Shown one piece after another: positions 23,908 to 35,126 of a DNA stretch of 64,000 nt. The number at the start of each line of letters is the position of its first letter. The first letter of the stretch is position 1. The notes beneath the pieces were generated by a model. The model ran no database searches. It saw only the letters and a list, made by a program, of their open reading frames with translations, and was not told the DNA's origin. Source of the DNA: Tachypleus tridentatus (taxonomy: Eukaryota; Arthropoda; Merostomata; Xiphosura; Limulidae); assembly GCF_004210375.1 (NCBI RefSeq), contig NC_134828.1, positions 26,156,400-26,220,399 on the forward strand, given 5' to 3'. The translations under genes were made by a program, and so were the position numbers.

Positions 23908-25031
23908 ATTAAACTGAACTTATGGTATTGAATTAGGTAATGCATGAGCTGCTTGCAAGCATATGTCATGGAGAAATTTTTTATTATTTTTTTGTCATTG
24001 CACAACGTAACCTGATCTGATTCAACATATTACTAGTTTTTACGTTTTAGCTACTTTTACAACAATAAATAAAAACACACACACACATATATAGAACACA
24101 GAATATTTATTACAATTTTTTTTTAAATATTTTTTTGCTTTCTGCTGCTATCTAAACCTAACCCCATTTTCTTGTAATTACATTAGTAGCACATAATTTT
24201 ATTTATTTAAAATAATTACTTAAGAACACAGACTGAGTAGCTGAGGGAAGTATTATAAGACACTCACTTTAGTTAGGAAGCAAGTTACATTACAATAATT
24301 ATTATATATTGTATGCTACATCTGTGTTATCAGTTATATAAACCACAGTTAAACCCATTTGCTTCACTTTATAATCCCACTCTCTCTTTCACAAAGCATC
24401 GATAATTCTTTCTAGCATTTGCTTTTACATTATTTTTACATAAACAAAGATGACAGGGGGCTATAAAAATTAGACCATGCTGTAGTAATATCTATGCTAT
24501 AATCTTTCATTTATGTCAAACTTGGAACATTGTAGAGGGGTGTTGAAAAAGTAAATAATGGGCAAATTGAACAAACAAATGTCACATTACACAAACAAGG
24601 GGAAATTGGGAATATTTTATATAATACCTTTTGAAGTTAAGAAATCAAAACTTGTATGCTATTAGAATTATATTTAAGTGTGGTTTGATGCCAGTTTTAT
24701 TGTTAAGCTCAATTAAATTTTGGAAGTAACTTTGTAGAAATTCATGACTGGCTCACTGTTTTTCTGTCCTTATTGAGAACATTAAACAGTACTAAAACCA
24801 CAACAATTTTAATTCTTTTGCACAGCATTGCTTTACCATGTGTCTATTTTTCAGAAATTGTATACTTATTTCAAAATGCATAAAATTTATGAACTTAAAT
24901 TGCAATCATAATGAAGCAGACTGAATCATCTCATTTAATTCAAAATATGTTGAGCCTTACGTTGTAAGAATAACATATCCAGTATATGCTGATTCACTTA
25001 GTCTGAAACTATATTTCAATTACTATTTCAG

Positions 25032-25090
25032 ATTATTTGTGTAGATTTGTCTTCAGAGATGGAAAGTTCACCATTTAAATTGGGAGATGG
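25032..25090 (+). CDS. BABAM1: BABAM1 coding exon 4, first vWA strand
   Basis: 59 nt between ATTTCAG and GTGAGTATG; phase 0 in, phase 2 out. Encodes IICVDLSSEMESSPFKLGDG (the last residue is shared with exon 5). This matches the MERIT40 signature IICLDLSEEM. The Asp and Ser of DLS occupy the position of the DxSxS metal site of canonical vWA domains, which is incomplete in this family. Joined to exon 3 it reads NCPEKI-IICVDLSSEM without a gap. Confidence 0.92.
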
Positions 25091-26369
25091 GTGAGTATGA
25101 ACACCTTTCTTGCACTCTGCTGGTGAAGGACATGTTTGATAAGAATATATTTTTTAAAGTAAATGTTAGAAGAAATATGTAAGATAATGTGTGAAACTTC
25201 TTTACTGTGGTAACTGTTGTTTCTGATGATGATCTGGTGAAACTTTATAAACACTGAAATTATATTTTATATATCCAACAGTAAACAAGTTTTAAGTATT
25301 ACATGACTATTAACAGGCTACTTCCTATAATTATCCGATACTTTTTTTTTTTTTGGGGGGGGGTCTTTTTAGTGAACAGTAATTCTGTCGTATGCACCAT
25401 TAAAGCTTACCTGATCTGTGGTTGAGCTAAGTCCCAACTGGAACCTTAATCTCTAAGTTTTTTTATTATCTGTAAAAGTTCTTATACTATCTTTTTTAGC
25501 ATTTTTATTATTATTTTTAATCTGAATGTCACTAGCTTTAAAAGCAACAATCCACGTCACTCATGGACTGTGCTGAAGGGCATGTCACCTCGTGAGAGTT
25601 CGACTCAAAACAGTGTTGTTTGGATTTAAGTAACTGACAGTGTGACTTTTTTATTTCAGTTTAATGTATTATATATTTTAAATTGAATTTATTTTTCAAC
25701 AAATTATAAAACATTGCCATAGTAAGATAATATTTTCTGTATTGTATGTTCAACATTATTTCAAGTCTTAGCTTGCAGCATTAATCTTGCAGGTGAACAC
25801 TTTTGCAGAGGGTTTGACCTGTGGTTTGGATAAAACAATTTGTTGTAAACAAGATAAGATACTGGTATTACTAAAGATGAATACAAACCGAAATATCTCA
25901 TTTTACAGCTCAAAATGACAGATTATTTGTACGTGATGCAACAATGAGAAATATGTTGTTTTTCGTTAAGCAATTTTTGTTGTGTTAATAAATCACTTTT
26001 AGCATTCAAAACTTGAAGATTTAGTACTTGTGTTAATACTCATAATATGTATTCATAACAGCTATATAAGATATTTAAACTGAAGTATTTTAGACACGTA
26101 ACACATCTGTTATATGGTTGTTCAAGTATCTTAATGATTCATATTAAAACATTACGTTTTAAACTAAAAATTGAAAGTGTTAATAAGAAAAGTTACAAAT
26201 TTATCCAGAAGTGTTCAAGTTTAAATATATTTTTATGTGCAAGTTTGAAATTTAAGAATGTGGCTGTGATAATTAAAGCATAAGTTATCTAAATTGAATT
26301 CAATTCATAAAGATTGTTACTTATTTTTAAGAAACAGTGGATATAATATGGAAACTATTTTAAAATTAG

Positions 26370-26490
26370 CTCAAGACTTTCAGCTCTTGAAATGATGAAA
26401 CGTACCTTGGAAATATTTGTCCACAGTAAACACAGAATAGACAAAAGACATCAGTTTGTTCTGACTATACTCCATGAAAATACCCTATGG
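26370..26490 (+). CDS. BABAM1: BABAM1 coding exon 5
   Basis: 121 nt between AAAATTAG and GTAAGAACT; one base completes a Gly codon from exon 4, phase 0 out. Encodes SRLSALEMMKRTLEIFVHSK followed by HRIDKRHQFVLTILHENTLW. This parallels the vertebrate segment containing KMIEMFVRTKHKIDKSHEFA and ending in DDTAW: the first amphipathic helix and second strand of the vWA-like fold. It is the best-conserved block visible in the window. Confidence 0.93.
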
Positions 26491-26915
26491 GTAAGAACTG
26501 TGTTCACAATCACACAATGTATGTATAAAACCAATCTTAGTAAAACGTTGTCTTGTACATCATTCATTTTAAGATCTCATCTTTGCAAAATCTGTCTTTC
26601 AGTTTTTTTCTTAAGAAAAAAAGTTAACCTTATTTCAGTTATTCTTTAAATAATGGAATATTATTTAATTGAAATTTGTTATGGAATATTTTTCCTTGTT
26701 GAAAAATGGTAATAATAACAGCAAGAAATAATAAATTTATGTTTTTTAAATCTTAAAAAACTTAGTGTTAAATCTCTTACAATAAATTATTTTTATAAAT
26801 ACTAAAACTTCAGTTTATCATCTGATGATATTTCTATCAGTAAACTATTAGTCAGCTGTGTGTGAGGAAATGCAAAACCAATCAAAAAAGAAAAATTTCA
26901 AATGAACTTAATTCA

Positions 26916-27193
26916 AGGCCCAGCATGGCCAGGTGGTTATGGCACTCGACCCTTAATCTGAGGGTCGCGGGTTCGAATCCCTGTTGCACCAAACATGCTC
27001 GCCTTTTCAGCTGTGGTGGCATTATAATGTCACGGTTAATCCCACTCTTTGTTGATAAAAGAGTAGCCCAAGAGTTGGCGATGGGTGGTGATGACTAGCC
27101 GCCTTCCCTCTAGTCGTACCCTGCTAAATTAGGGATGGCTAGCACAGATAGCCCTTATGTTGTTTACGCAAAATTCAAAACAAACTTAAACCA
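26916..27193 (+). mobile_element. SINE family A copy in BABAM1 intron 5
   Basis: Full-length family A (GGCCCAGCATGGCCAGGTGG, GGGTTCGAATCCCTG, conserved body) flanked by an 11-bp duplication, AACTTAATTCA (26905-26915 and 27194-27204). It lies only about 110 bp upstream of exon 6. Confidence 0.9.
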
Positions 27194-27302
27194 AACTTAA
27201 TTCACAGTAATCATAACAAAATAAGAAATATAAAATAACATATGTTATTATATTGTATCTTTTGAAATTAATTCAGAAATATTCATATTTGTTTTTCTGC
27301 AG

Positions 27303-27384
27303 CTAGGAGATTTTACTTCAGATCCTAAAGAAATATGTGGCATGTTAGAAGACTTGAATGAAACTAAACCATGTGAAGCTTGTA
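27303..27384 (+). CDS. BABAM1: BABAM1 coding exon 6 (3' boundary uncertain)
   Basis: Starts after TTTTTCTGCAG in phase 0 with LGDFTSDPKEICGMLEDLNE, then TKPCEAC, matching the vertebrate block LSGLTSDPRELCSCLYDLET and its following Cys. The first plausible end is TGT A|GTATCCTTTT at 27384, a perfect match to the U12-type donor consensus and phase 1. A GT three bases upstream (T|GTAGTA) gives the same phase. Alternatively the exon continues: after a +1 frame change in the T-run 27391-27394 the reading becomes YYDLSFLFRL to 27422 (CT|GTGAAA). That resembles the expected FNLEGLFSL block and joins exon 7 in phase. Which is right cannot be settled from sequence alone. Confidence 0.82.
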
Positions 27385-27745
27385 GTATCCTTTTATTATG
27401 ATCTTAGTTTTCTGTTTAGACTGTGAAAGACCTTTCTTTAACAAGATTTTTAATTTCATCATCTTGTAACCACATTGCATATGTTACCATTTACAGTTGA
27501 CCCTAAAATTTATTTTTGATCAAAAAGTAGTCAGACATGGAAGCCTAAAACACTGAATATGCCATTACAAAAAAATGTTAATGAAGTATTAAAAAATCGT
27601 TAGTTTTCAAGCAATACTTTAATTTTTTCTTTCTTTTCTTGTTGAGATGATGTAGTTTAAATAATTTATTAACATGTAAAACCCCATATGACACTCAGAA
27701 TACTTGATATTATGGTTTTTCCAAAAGCATGTACAAAACCTGAAG

Positions 27746-27782
27746 TCTTTGAATTGGGCTTAGCAAGTCTTTGCACTAGAAA
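27746..27782 (+). CDS. Alternative candidate for the missing BABAM1 exon (unproven)
   Basis: A 37-nt segment between TGAAG and GTATGT has exactly the phases needed to bridge exon 6 (phase 1) and exon 7 (phase 2). It would encode FELGLASLCTRK, comparable with the vertebrate FNLEGLFSLIQQK if one gap is allowed. The donor is good, but the acceptor (AACCTGAAG) is poor and lacks a U12 branch site. It is mutually exclusive with the read-through/frameshift model of exon 6. Confidence 0.25.
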
Positions 27783-28619
27783 GTATGTAATTTTCCAAAC
27801 AAGTAGTGCCATGTTGGGAATTTCATGGAAAACATTAAAATCTCTCGGTAAAATATTTTTCATGTATGCATTTTAATCAACTTCATCACATGACACGTTT
27901 ACCTTATAATTTAATAATTGAGTGGATCCAATTCTTTGATGATTGTTTTATACAGGCCATATTTATGTAATCACAGTTTGTAAAGTGTGTTATTTTTTGA
28001 ATTACATTCTTCTCAGGAATGACTTATGTAATCTCACCACGTAGAGAAGTGTGGCATATGGCTACTAAAGAAATGTGAATTAGGATCATTGTGATAGCTA
28101 AATTTTGTTGTTTATGTTCTATGGTCTTGAAAAAAAAAAAAAGTCCAGTTTACCTTTTGACAAAAAAAATCTTCAAGAGTTTATGAAATGAATGTTGCTG
28201 GATCACAAGTTTTATGTGTATATTAGTTGTAAGTTTTGTTGCCTTTGTGTTGTGTCTTCATAAATTGAGTTATTCTGAACGCAACATTCAGATTTATCAT
28301 CTATTTTTGAAATTATGTAAGTACAGTTTTACATATGTCTGCTGTGTGGTTTAAACCAAGTTGTAGTCAGTTGTTTATGTCACACATAAAAGTATAGAAT
28401 ATAAAGTAATCACCATTCAGAATCAAAGATCAAGGATGAAGTCCCTATATTTGGGGGAGGTGCTTGACTGAATTTTTCAACAAGATATCTGAATCACTAT
28501 ATAATTGGTATTTCTGTATATTCTCAAGCAGAAAATGTATTGATGAAGATAAAGTACTGTGAGAACTGTAGACAGTCTAGTATGTCTACCACGTAATTTA
28601 CTTTGGAAATTTAATGCCA

Positions 28620-29990
28620 CTTTTCAGACACCTGCGATTTGTCTAAAAATTTGTGATGACAATAAGAAGTTATTTATTTTCTCCCAAGACTCCCCCAAAA
28701 AAAAATTGTATACAGAATTAACAAAAATTGGGCTCTTACCGAAAAATGGAATTTTGGAGGGAAGTCCCTTTGCAGACACCTGCAAAGTTTTCTTGGTACT
28801 TTTATTGTTTGTCTAAAAATTTGTGATAACAATAAGACGTTATTTATTCTTCTCCCAAGACCCCCCCAAAAAAATTCTATACAGAATTAACAAAAATTGG
28901 ACTTATACCGAAAAATGGAATTTTGGAGGGAAGTCCCTTTGCAGACACCTGCAAAGTTTTTCTTGGAACTTTTATTATTTGTCTAAAAATTTGTGATAAC
29001 AATAAGAAGTTATTTATTCTTCTTCCAAGATCTCCCCTCCAAAAAAAATTGTATCCGGAATTAACAAAAATTTGGCTCTTACCGAAAAATGGAATTTTGG
29101 AGGGAAGTCCCTTTGCGGACACCTGCAAAGTTTTCTTGGTACTTTTATTGTTTGTCTAAAAATTTGTGATAACAATAAGACGTTATTTATTCTTCTCCCA
29201 AGACCCCCCCAAAAAAAATTCTATACAGAATTAACAAAAATTGGACTCGTACCGCAAAATGGAATTTTCGAGGGAAGTCCCTTTGCAGACACCTGCAAAG
29301 TTTTTCTTGGAACTTTTATTATTTGTCTAAAAATTTGTGATAACAATAAGAAGTTATTTATTCTTCTCCCAAGATCTCCCCTCCAAAAAAAATTGTATCC
29401 GGAATTAACAAAAATTTGGCTCTTACCGAAAAATGGAATTTTGGAGGGAAGTCCCTTTGGACACCTGCAAAGTTTTCTTGGTACTTTTATTGTTTGTCTA
29501 AAAATTTGTGATAACAATAAGACGTTATTTATTCTTCTCCCAAGACCCCCCCAAAAAAAATTCTATACAGAATTAACAAAAATTGGACTCGTACCGCAAA
29601 ATGGAATTTTCGAGGGAAGTCCCTTTGCAGACACCTGCAAAGTTTTTCTTGGAACTTTTATTGTTTGTCTAAAAATTTGTGATAACAGTAAGAAGTTATT
29701 TATTCTTCTCCCAAGACCTCCCCTCAAAAAAAAAAAAAAAATGTATCCAGAATTAACAAAAAATTGGGCTCTTACTGAAAAATGGAATTTTGGAGGGAAG
29801 TCCCTTTGCAGACACCTGCAAAGTTTTCTTGGTACTTTTATTGTTTGTCTAAAAATTTGTGATAACAATAAGACGTTATTTATTCTTCTCCCAAGACCCC
29901 CCCAAAAAAAATTCTATACAGAATTAACAAAAATTGGACTCGTACTGAAAAATGGAATTTTGGAGGTAAGTCCCTTTGCTATGACCCTGC
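28620..29990 (+). repeat. Minisatellite, about 172-bp unit in dimers
   Basis: Eight tandem units; the phrase ATGGAATTTT recurs at 28746, 28915, 29089, 29259, 29433, 29601, 29782 and 29952. Units alternate between two types. One has TTGTTTG...AATAAGACG...AGACCCCCCC...GGACTCGTACC; the other has TTATTTG...AATAAGAAG...AGATCTCCCC...GGCTCTTACC. The higher-order period is thus about 343 bp. Open frames across it (29072-30007 + and shorter antisense ones) are periodic and share no similarity with known proteins, so they are not called as genes. Located between BABAM1 exons 6 and 7. Confidence 0.93.
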
Positions 29991-30076
29991 CAAAGATATA
30001 CAAATGATAAAGATTTATTAGACCATTCTGAATATTTGTAGAGGCCTATGAATAAGTTTCCTTATTCTTCCAAAAG

Positions 30077-30147
30077 AATTTCTCCAAGCCCGTTCCCTTG
30101 GATGTGATTTCGCTAGATAGTAGATAGGGACAGTGGGAATCTCGTTT
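30077..30147 (-). repeat. Second dispersed 28S rRNA fragment (antisense)
   Basis: About 70 bp nearly identical to the fragment at 1403-1484: TTTCTCCAAGCCCGTTCCC, TTTCGCTAGATAGTAGATAG, GGACAGTGGGAATCTCGTT. It sits just after the minisatellite, inside BABAM1, antisense to rRNA and in the same orientation relative to the window as the other copy. Confidence 0.8.
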
Positions 30148-31107
30148 AATATATTGCACTTAAGATAATAAAATGGATCAATAGCTCTTGACAAGTAAAC
30201 ATTAAGGACATTAATATGTGTGGTGTTTACTATGAATTGTTATTTAATTATATTTAACTTTTGTTAAATACATTTAGGAGAATTAAAACAGCATGTATAT
30301 TTCTTGGAAGAAACTCATCCTCAGTGTGAGATAAAATGCCATTTATAAGAACAGCACTATCATTTAAACCTTTTAATGTATTTGGTTAGATTAGAGTCGA
30401 TTATTCACATACTTAAAAGATTTAGATTACACAATGAACAATCATGTAATTTGTACTTGAAGCTTTCAGTACTTGGTGAAACACTATAATTACAGAACTG
30501 AAGGGAAAAAAAGTTATACATTTCACAACAATGTAATTTGTTACTAACATGCTTTTTTGCAGGAAGCTATGACAAAGAAGACATGATAATAACAATGTGT
30601 TTGCAATAGCCCATTATACTAGAGATTAAGACTGTATGAAGAATTGGATAATTCTAAACTGATGGGATATAAATCATATACAACAAAAAAGAGAGAGAAA
30701 CAAAGTCTTCCACATTTGCCTAATTTGTAATGCCTAACACAGAAGTTTGAAAAACCTGATATCCCTCTTAAGAGCATACAAATAATTTAGTTGATTAAAG
30801 TCCAAATGAGTGAATAGCGCATTGTACTTTCAATTGTTGAGAAGTATGATTGAAGTCTGGCCACTACTGACATAGAAACGACTGTTTTAAGAAATAACTT
30901 CCTTGAAAATTGAAGCAAAGGTGTAGGATATAAACTAGTTAGTAATTAATATCTTATAATTGAAAAATGATAACTAATTAGTAGTCGCACGTAGGTGATC
31001 ATATAGACTGCTAACAGTGACAATGGTACTCGAACATGTTGTGTATCGGATAATATTTTCTTAAGATGTCATTGGATACTAAGTTATTTGTGATTATATT
31101 TAATCAG

Positions 31108-31231
31108 GTCGGAACAAGTAGAATTGCCAGTTCTTTCGAATCCAGCTGTTCTTCCCCCACCGTACGTGGTAAGACTTCTACTGATTTATGGTCGATCCAA
31201 TACAATGCCTGAAATTCAGAGAAATCAAGAG
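31108..31231 (+). CDS. BABAM1: BABAM1 coding exon 7
   Basis: 124 nt between TTTAATCAG and GTAAAGAAA; one leading base (phase 2 in), phase 0 out. Contains SEQVELPVLSNPAVLPPPYV followed by VRLLLIYGRS. This corresponds to the vertebrate TELPVTENVQTIPPPYVVRT and ILVYSR strand. The PPPYVVR motif is a clear family mark. Confidence 0.93.
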
Positions 31232-31448
31232 GTAAAGAAATCGTTTGCAGTATTTTTTTTCATTGTCATTGTGTAAAATATGGAATCATTCTGTGTATAG
31301 GAGCTCCCATACTGCAAGAGTATTATAACTAGTATGAAAACACAAGCTTCAACATCAGAATGAGAAACAACATCCTCTGCCACTGAAGTGCAAGATGCAC
31401 AGTTCTTTATACTATTAATTAACTCTATAGTCTTCTACTGCAATTTGA

Positions 31449-31572
31449 CCCCCCCCCCTCTAGTACAGCTGTAAGTCTACGGATTTACAATGCTAAAATC
31501 AGAGGTTCGATTCCACTAGGTGGGCTCAGCAGATAGCCCGATGTGGCTTTGCTATAAGAAAACACACTTTTT
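31449..31572 (+). mobile_element. SINE family B copy
   Basis: C-run and TCTAGTACAGCTGTAAGTCT head, ACGGATTTACAATGCTAAAA, GAGGTTCGATTCC (B-box), then GGGCTCAGCAGATAGCCCGA and TGGCTTTGCTATAAG with an AAAACACAC tail. In BABAM1 intron 7. Confidence 0.88.
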
Positions 31573-32038
31573 ACTGCACTTCCTAATTTTATAAACATGT
31601 TATCAAAGTTATGTTTATGGAATTAATAGTTTCATCCACTTACTTTATGTTTGTAATAAATATTTCTCTATAGATCGACTTTATAATAAAATATCTTGTT
31701 AAAACTGAATCCCTGTTGTTACCACATCACTACATACTATAACTAAGCTAACCCTAGTTCTGTTTGTTCCATACAAGTACTTGAATTGATAACTTGGCAG
31801 TAAATGTGGATGCTTATCATGCTAAAAATCAGGTTTCTATACAGACATCATGCAGAGCACAAATAACCTATTGTGGACCATTATGCTTCTAACTAATTTA
31901 CGTGAATAGTTTTCACATATGTCATAATTCCTTACGTGGTGGACGTGGAATGAATAACCATTTCTTTGTGGTTACAGTTTAAAAGCAAGTCATAGTATTT
32001 TTGCATGTAATTATTGCTTTTGTTTAATTTACATGCAG

Positions 32039-32131
32039 GATGAACAGAAGCTTTTCTGTTTGTTAATGGTTGCAAAGTCTTATGCAATCAAAACTAATTG
32101 GCTGAATAATGTTTATGAAACAAATGTGAAG
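32039..32131 (+). CDS. Candidate alternative in-frame BABAM1 exon
   Basis: Between exons 7 and 8, an acceptor (ATTTACATGCAG) and a donor (AAG|GTACTTG) enclose 93 nt (31 codons), open in phase 0. This exactly fits the phase-0 junctions on both sides. It would insert DEQKLFCLLMVAKSYAIKTN plus 11 residues into the vWA-like domain. Known family members have no residues here, so it is either a cryptic or alternative exon or a coincidence. Confidence 0.25.
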
Positions 32132-32353
32132 GTACTTGAGGCATCTTAGAATACCTTAATATTCTTTTTCAACAAACCTACTCAGTTGTAAATAGTTTAT
32201 TTTAAAATGTTAATGGTTTGACCTAACAGTAGTAACTATTCAGCTAAAGGAGACACAACAAAAGACAAGTCAAAAGTTTATCAGAGAAATTCTTTTAAAA
32301 TTGTTCATGTGATTATATTAATAAACTGCTTAAATTTTTTTTTTTTTTTCCAG

Positions 32354-32440
32354 ATAGTAAAGAACTTCCTCGATTCTTGTTATTTTTTTATGGATGTTCT
32401 ATATATCCATGATTCACCAAACGAGGATAACAAAAGTCAG
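32354..32440 (+). CDS. BABAM1: BABAM1 coding exon 8
   Basis: 87 nt after a long T-tract and CCAG, ending before GTATGCTAA; phase 0 on both sides. Encodes IVKNFLDSCYFFMDVLYIHD plus SPNEDNKSQ. It matches the vertebrate MKKMFQCPYFFFDVVYIHNG, with the acidic run that follows. The downstream part of the protein (about 70 residues in vertebrates, including the segment ending ...MAKLLAHPLQRP) is not found before the assembly gap at 35127, so the gene is incomplete here. Confidence 0.92.
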
Positions 32441-32667
32441 GTATGCTAACAGAAGGTGTTTGAAAATTTTTCCAGTTTAAAGTATTTATGGAGTAATCAC
32501 TTACACGGACTCTGCATATTCTAAATATGCTGTTAAAGTTTTATGTTTTCTTTCAATTTATGTATTTAATATAAGAGATGAGCTACTAAATCAAGAAACT
32601 AACATACTGGTATTTTCTTATGTATTTCTGATAATGAAATGCTTAAGGTTTGTGTCTCTTAAATGTT

Positions 32668-32880
32668 TTGGGTACGAGTTGGGCTTGTGGTAGAACTCTG
32701 GATTTTGGGGCCAGAAAGCCAGTCTGGAATCTGTGTGATACTACAGAATATTTCTACACTTTAGTTTGTGGGTGCATTATAGTTAGTTTCTTGGTATTTG
32801 GTGAAGATCTGCCAACTTCTCTCTAGTCAGTAATTCAAAATTAACAATATTAGCAGAAAGCTTGGAAGCGTAGACATAAA
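32668..32880 (+). mobile_element. Possible very old SINE family A relative
   Basis: Weak collinear resemblance to the family-A body: TTTGGTGAAGATCTGCC, TTCTCTCTAGTCAG, TTCAAAATTAACAATATTAG. The tRNA-like head is not clear. Confidence 0.3.
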
Positions 32881-32937
32881 TTCAAGTTATCAGAAGTCTT
32901 TAACTTTAATAAACATTTAAAACTCTCGTGCAGTGAG

Positions 32938-33063
32938 CCCCCTTCCCCCCGCCAGTACAGCTGTAAGTCTATGGATTTACAATGCTAAAATCAGGGGTTC
33001 AATTCCCCTTGGTTGGCTCAGCAGGTAGCCCGATGTGGCTTTGCTATAAGAAAAACACACACG
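32938..33063 (+). mobile_element. SINE family B copy
   Basis: CCCTTCCCCCCGCCAGTACAG head, GATTTACAATGCTAAAATC, GGGGTTCAATTCCCC, GGCTCAGCAGGTAGCCCGA, TGGCTTTGCTATAAG and an AAAAACACACACG tail. About 500 bp downstream of BABAM1 exon 8, same orientation. Confidence 0.88.
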
Positions 33064-35126
33064 AACACTTGTGTAGTGTCATGGTTTTTATGTTATTAGA
33101 AAGTTGCTATTTGCATAAGTATTTTTCAAATATGTTACATCTTATAAAGTTTTATAGAGATACCAATGTAACTTGAAGCTCTGGAGCATTGTCTGCAGAA
33201 GAATTTTTAATAGAAATACTGAAACAGAAGCATTTTTAATAAATTTACTGAACTGTTCATAATACAAAAATAATACTATTTCAAAGTGGCCACAAACTTT
33301 GAAAGTCTGAAAGTCATGTGCTTTGAAAAGAGGATCTAAAAATTAGAATCCAATTTTTTTTTCCAAAATTGAAAAACAAAAAGTTCTTCTAAATTGGGGC
33401 CATGAAAAAGTACAGCTAAATAACAGAAACTTCTGAGTAACATGTGAATTTTATATTACTGTTGAAAAATTGCAACATTTCAGTGTTACAGTTGTGTGTA
33501 CCGATTGAAATGTAAATACTAACTTTCATTTCTGTACCATTGAATGTTTTCTGTGTTCCAATATTTTTTTTGGCTGAAGTTTTGACATCCTATGTACTTA
33601 TACCATTTACCTGACTCATTTCTCTCAGAATTTGTTAATTAGGTTAGTGATAAATATTTATATTAATTTTCACTTTCTAAACTTTAAAAACTGCTTGAAA
33701 TGACTTATATCATTTCTCATTATCCTGCTAAAAATGGTATTTTGATTTCATTATGTACTGTGTTGTTTTCAGTTTTAAAATTAACTGTCTTGTCAGTTTC
33801 ACATTCCACAGTACTAAGAAGTGATAGTGTATGAGCAAAGTTGGTATTTGATAATTTGACAAGTTGCCTTTAAGTTACAAATTTTTCTTTATTGCTAGTA
33901 ATTTAGGTAATATTTGTTTCCAAGAGGCTGAAACGTTTTCTTTTTGGTTTACCTGTTTAATTTCTTATCTTAATCTTGTACTTCTGTAGAGAAATTTTTT
34001 TTTTCCTTCTTATATTCATTAATGAAAACAGGCTCTTCCTGTAGGCACAACAAAATAATAACATTTTCAAATATATATACGTTTGGTATAGGTATTACAT
34101 CTAACTAAAACTGAGCAAAGTTTTAACTTGAAAACGAATAAAATTATTTTATCTTTTATTTAATGTCTCATTACTCACTTATTCATATTCTGTAGAAAAG
34201 TTGTATATTCACACTTCTAATGTTTAGAGTTTTAACAAAGAAACAATATATTCATTTGAATGCATAATCAGTGTATTAATGTTGTTACACTGGATTCACA
34301 TATTCACCCAGATGTATTTTACTAATAATTCACCAATGAATTCACTAGGGTATGAGTTAAAACAATAGTTTGTATTTTCTGGTTCTCGTTTGCATTTCAA
34401 GTACACAAGATAAAAATGAAATAACATATGAAAAAATGTATCCTCTCAGACCACTAACTGCAAGTGTCACTTGTTATGTCAAAACATGCTTCTCTTGACT
34501 ATTTTATCTACATTTTTTTACCATTTGGTTAGATGTTTATGTAACATGTCAATTAGTCCTTAATCATTTTAACCTTGGGTTTAATGACTGTTTATCATGG
34601 GAGTTACTGTTGAACAAAGTACTTAAAAGGACGCAAATTGTGTTTCTAATGAAGTTTATTATGTGTTGTTTCTGAAATGTTTTAAATGGGAGTTATCTTT
34701 GGTCTATGAGATATTGTTTAAATAAATATTCAGAACATGCTACTCACCTCTTTACAGAATGAACGGCTAATACTTCTTGCCACTGCCAAAATGTTTTTGG
34801 GCAAGCACCGGGGCATTTGAACAAAATATTCGTGTTTTGGTGTGCATTGTGCAATTTTGTGATTAATCATCATTAAACTATATCCCAAATAAGAGGGGAC
34901 ACATCCCTACTCTCCTTGAGCACTTTGTGTGTAGCAAAAGCTTATTCTTTTCCTCATCACTGCAGTATTCTGCTCTGTTCAGCATTACTGAGATTTTAAA
35001 ATTCAGATTATTACTGTTACTTTTGGTTACCAATTTGTTATTTTGTCTTTCTTTTAAACTAAGTTTCTTGTTTTGTACTCAGAAGGTAAACAAATAATTT
35101 TATGAATCATCTCAACGGTAATCCAT
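33064..35126 (+). other. Presumed BABAM1 intron 8 or 3' region
   Basis: AT-rich. One splice-like site at 34758 (TTTACAG then AATGAACGGC) opens a 20-codon phase-0 frame to a stop, but its peptide does not match the BABAM1 C-terminus. No polyadenylation site can be assigned. Confidence 0.4.

Noticed and set aside
26921-26990. tRNA genes at the heads of the SINE copies (CGT anticodon-like loop, perfect B-box)
   Set aside because: Acceptor stems do not pair, stem positions are degraded, and each head continues directly into the SINE body, so these are tRNA-derived retroposons, not tRNA genes.
29072-30007. 311-codon open reading frame as a possible repetitive protein gene
   Set aside because: It is wholly made of the 172-bp minisatellite, antisense frames are equally open, it lies within a host gene, and there is no similarity to known repeat proteins.
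30280-30330. Alternative missing BABAM1 exon (after ACATTTAG, reading ELKQHVYFLEE)
   Set aside because: Phases can fit, but only with a poor donor (CA|GTGTGA); the better donor there (GTGAGA) breaks the frame.
34758-34820. Terminal BABAM1 exon (20 codons after TTTACAG, phase 0, ending in a stop)
   Set aside because: The peptide does not resemble the conserved C-terminal block of MERIT40 and would leave out about 50 expected residues; kept only as a weak possibility.
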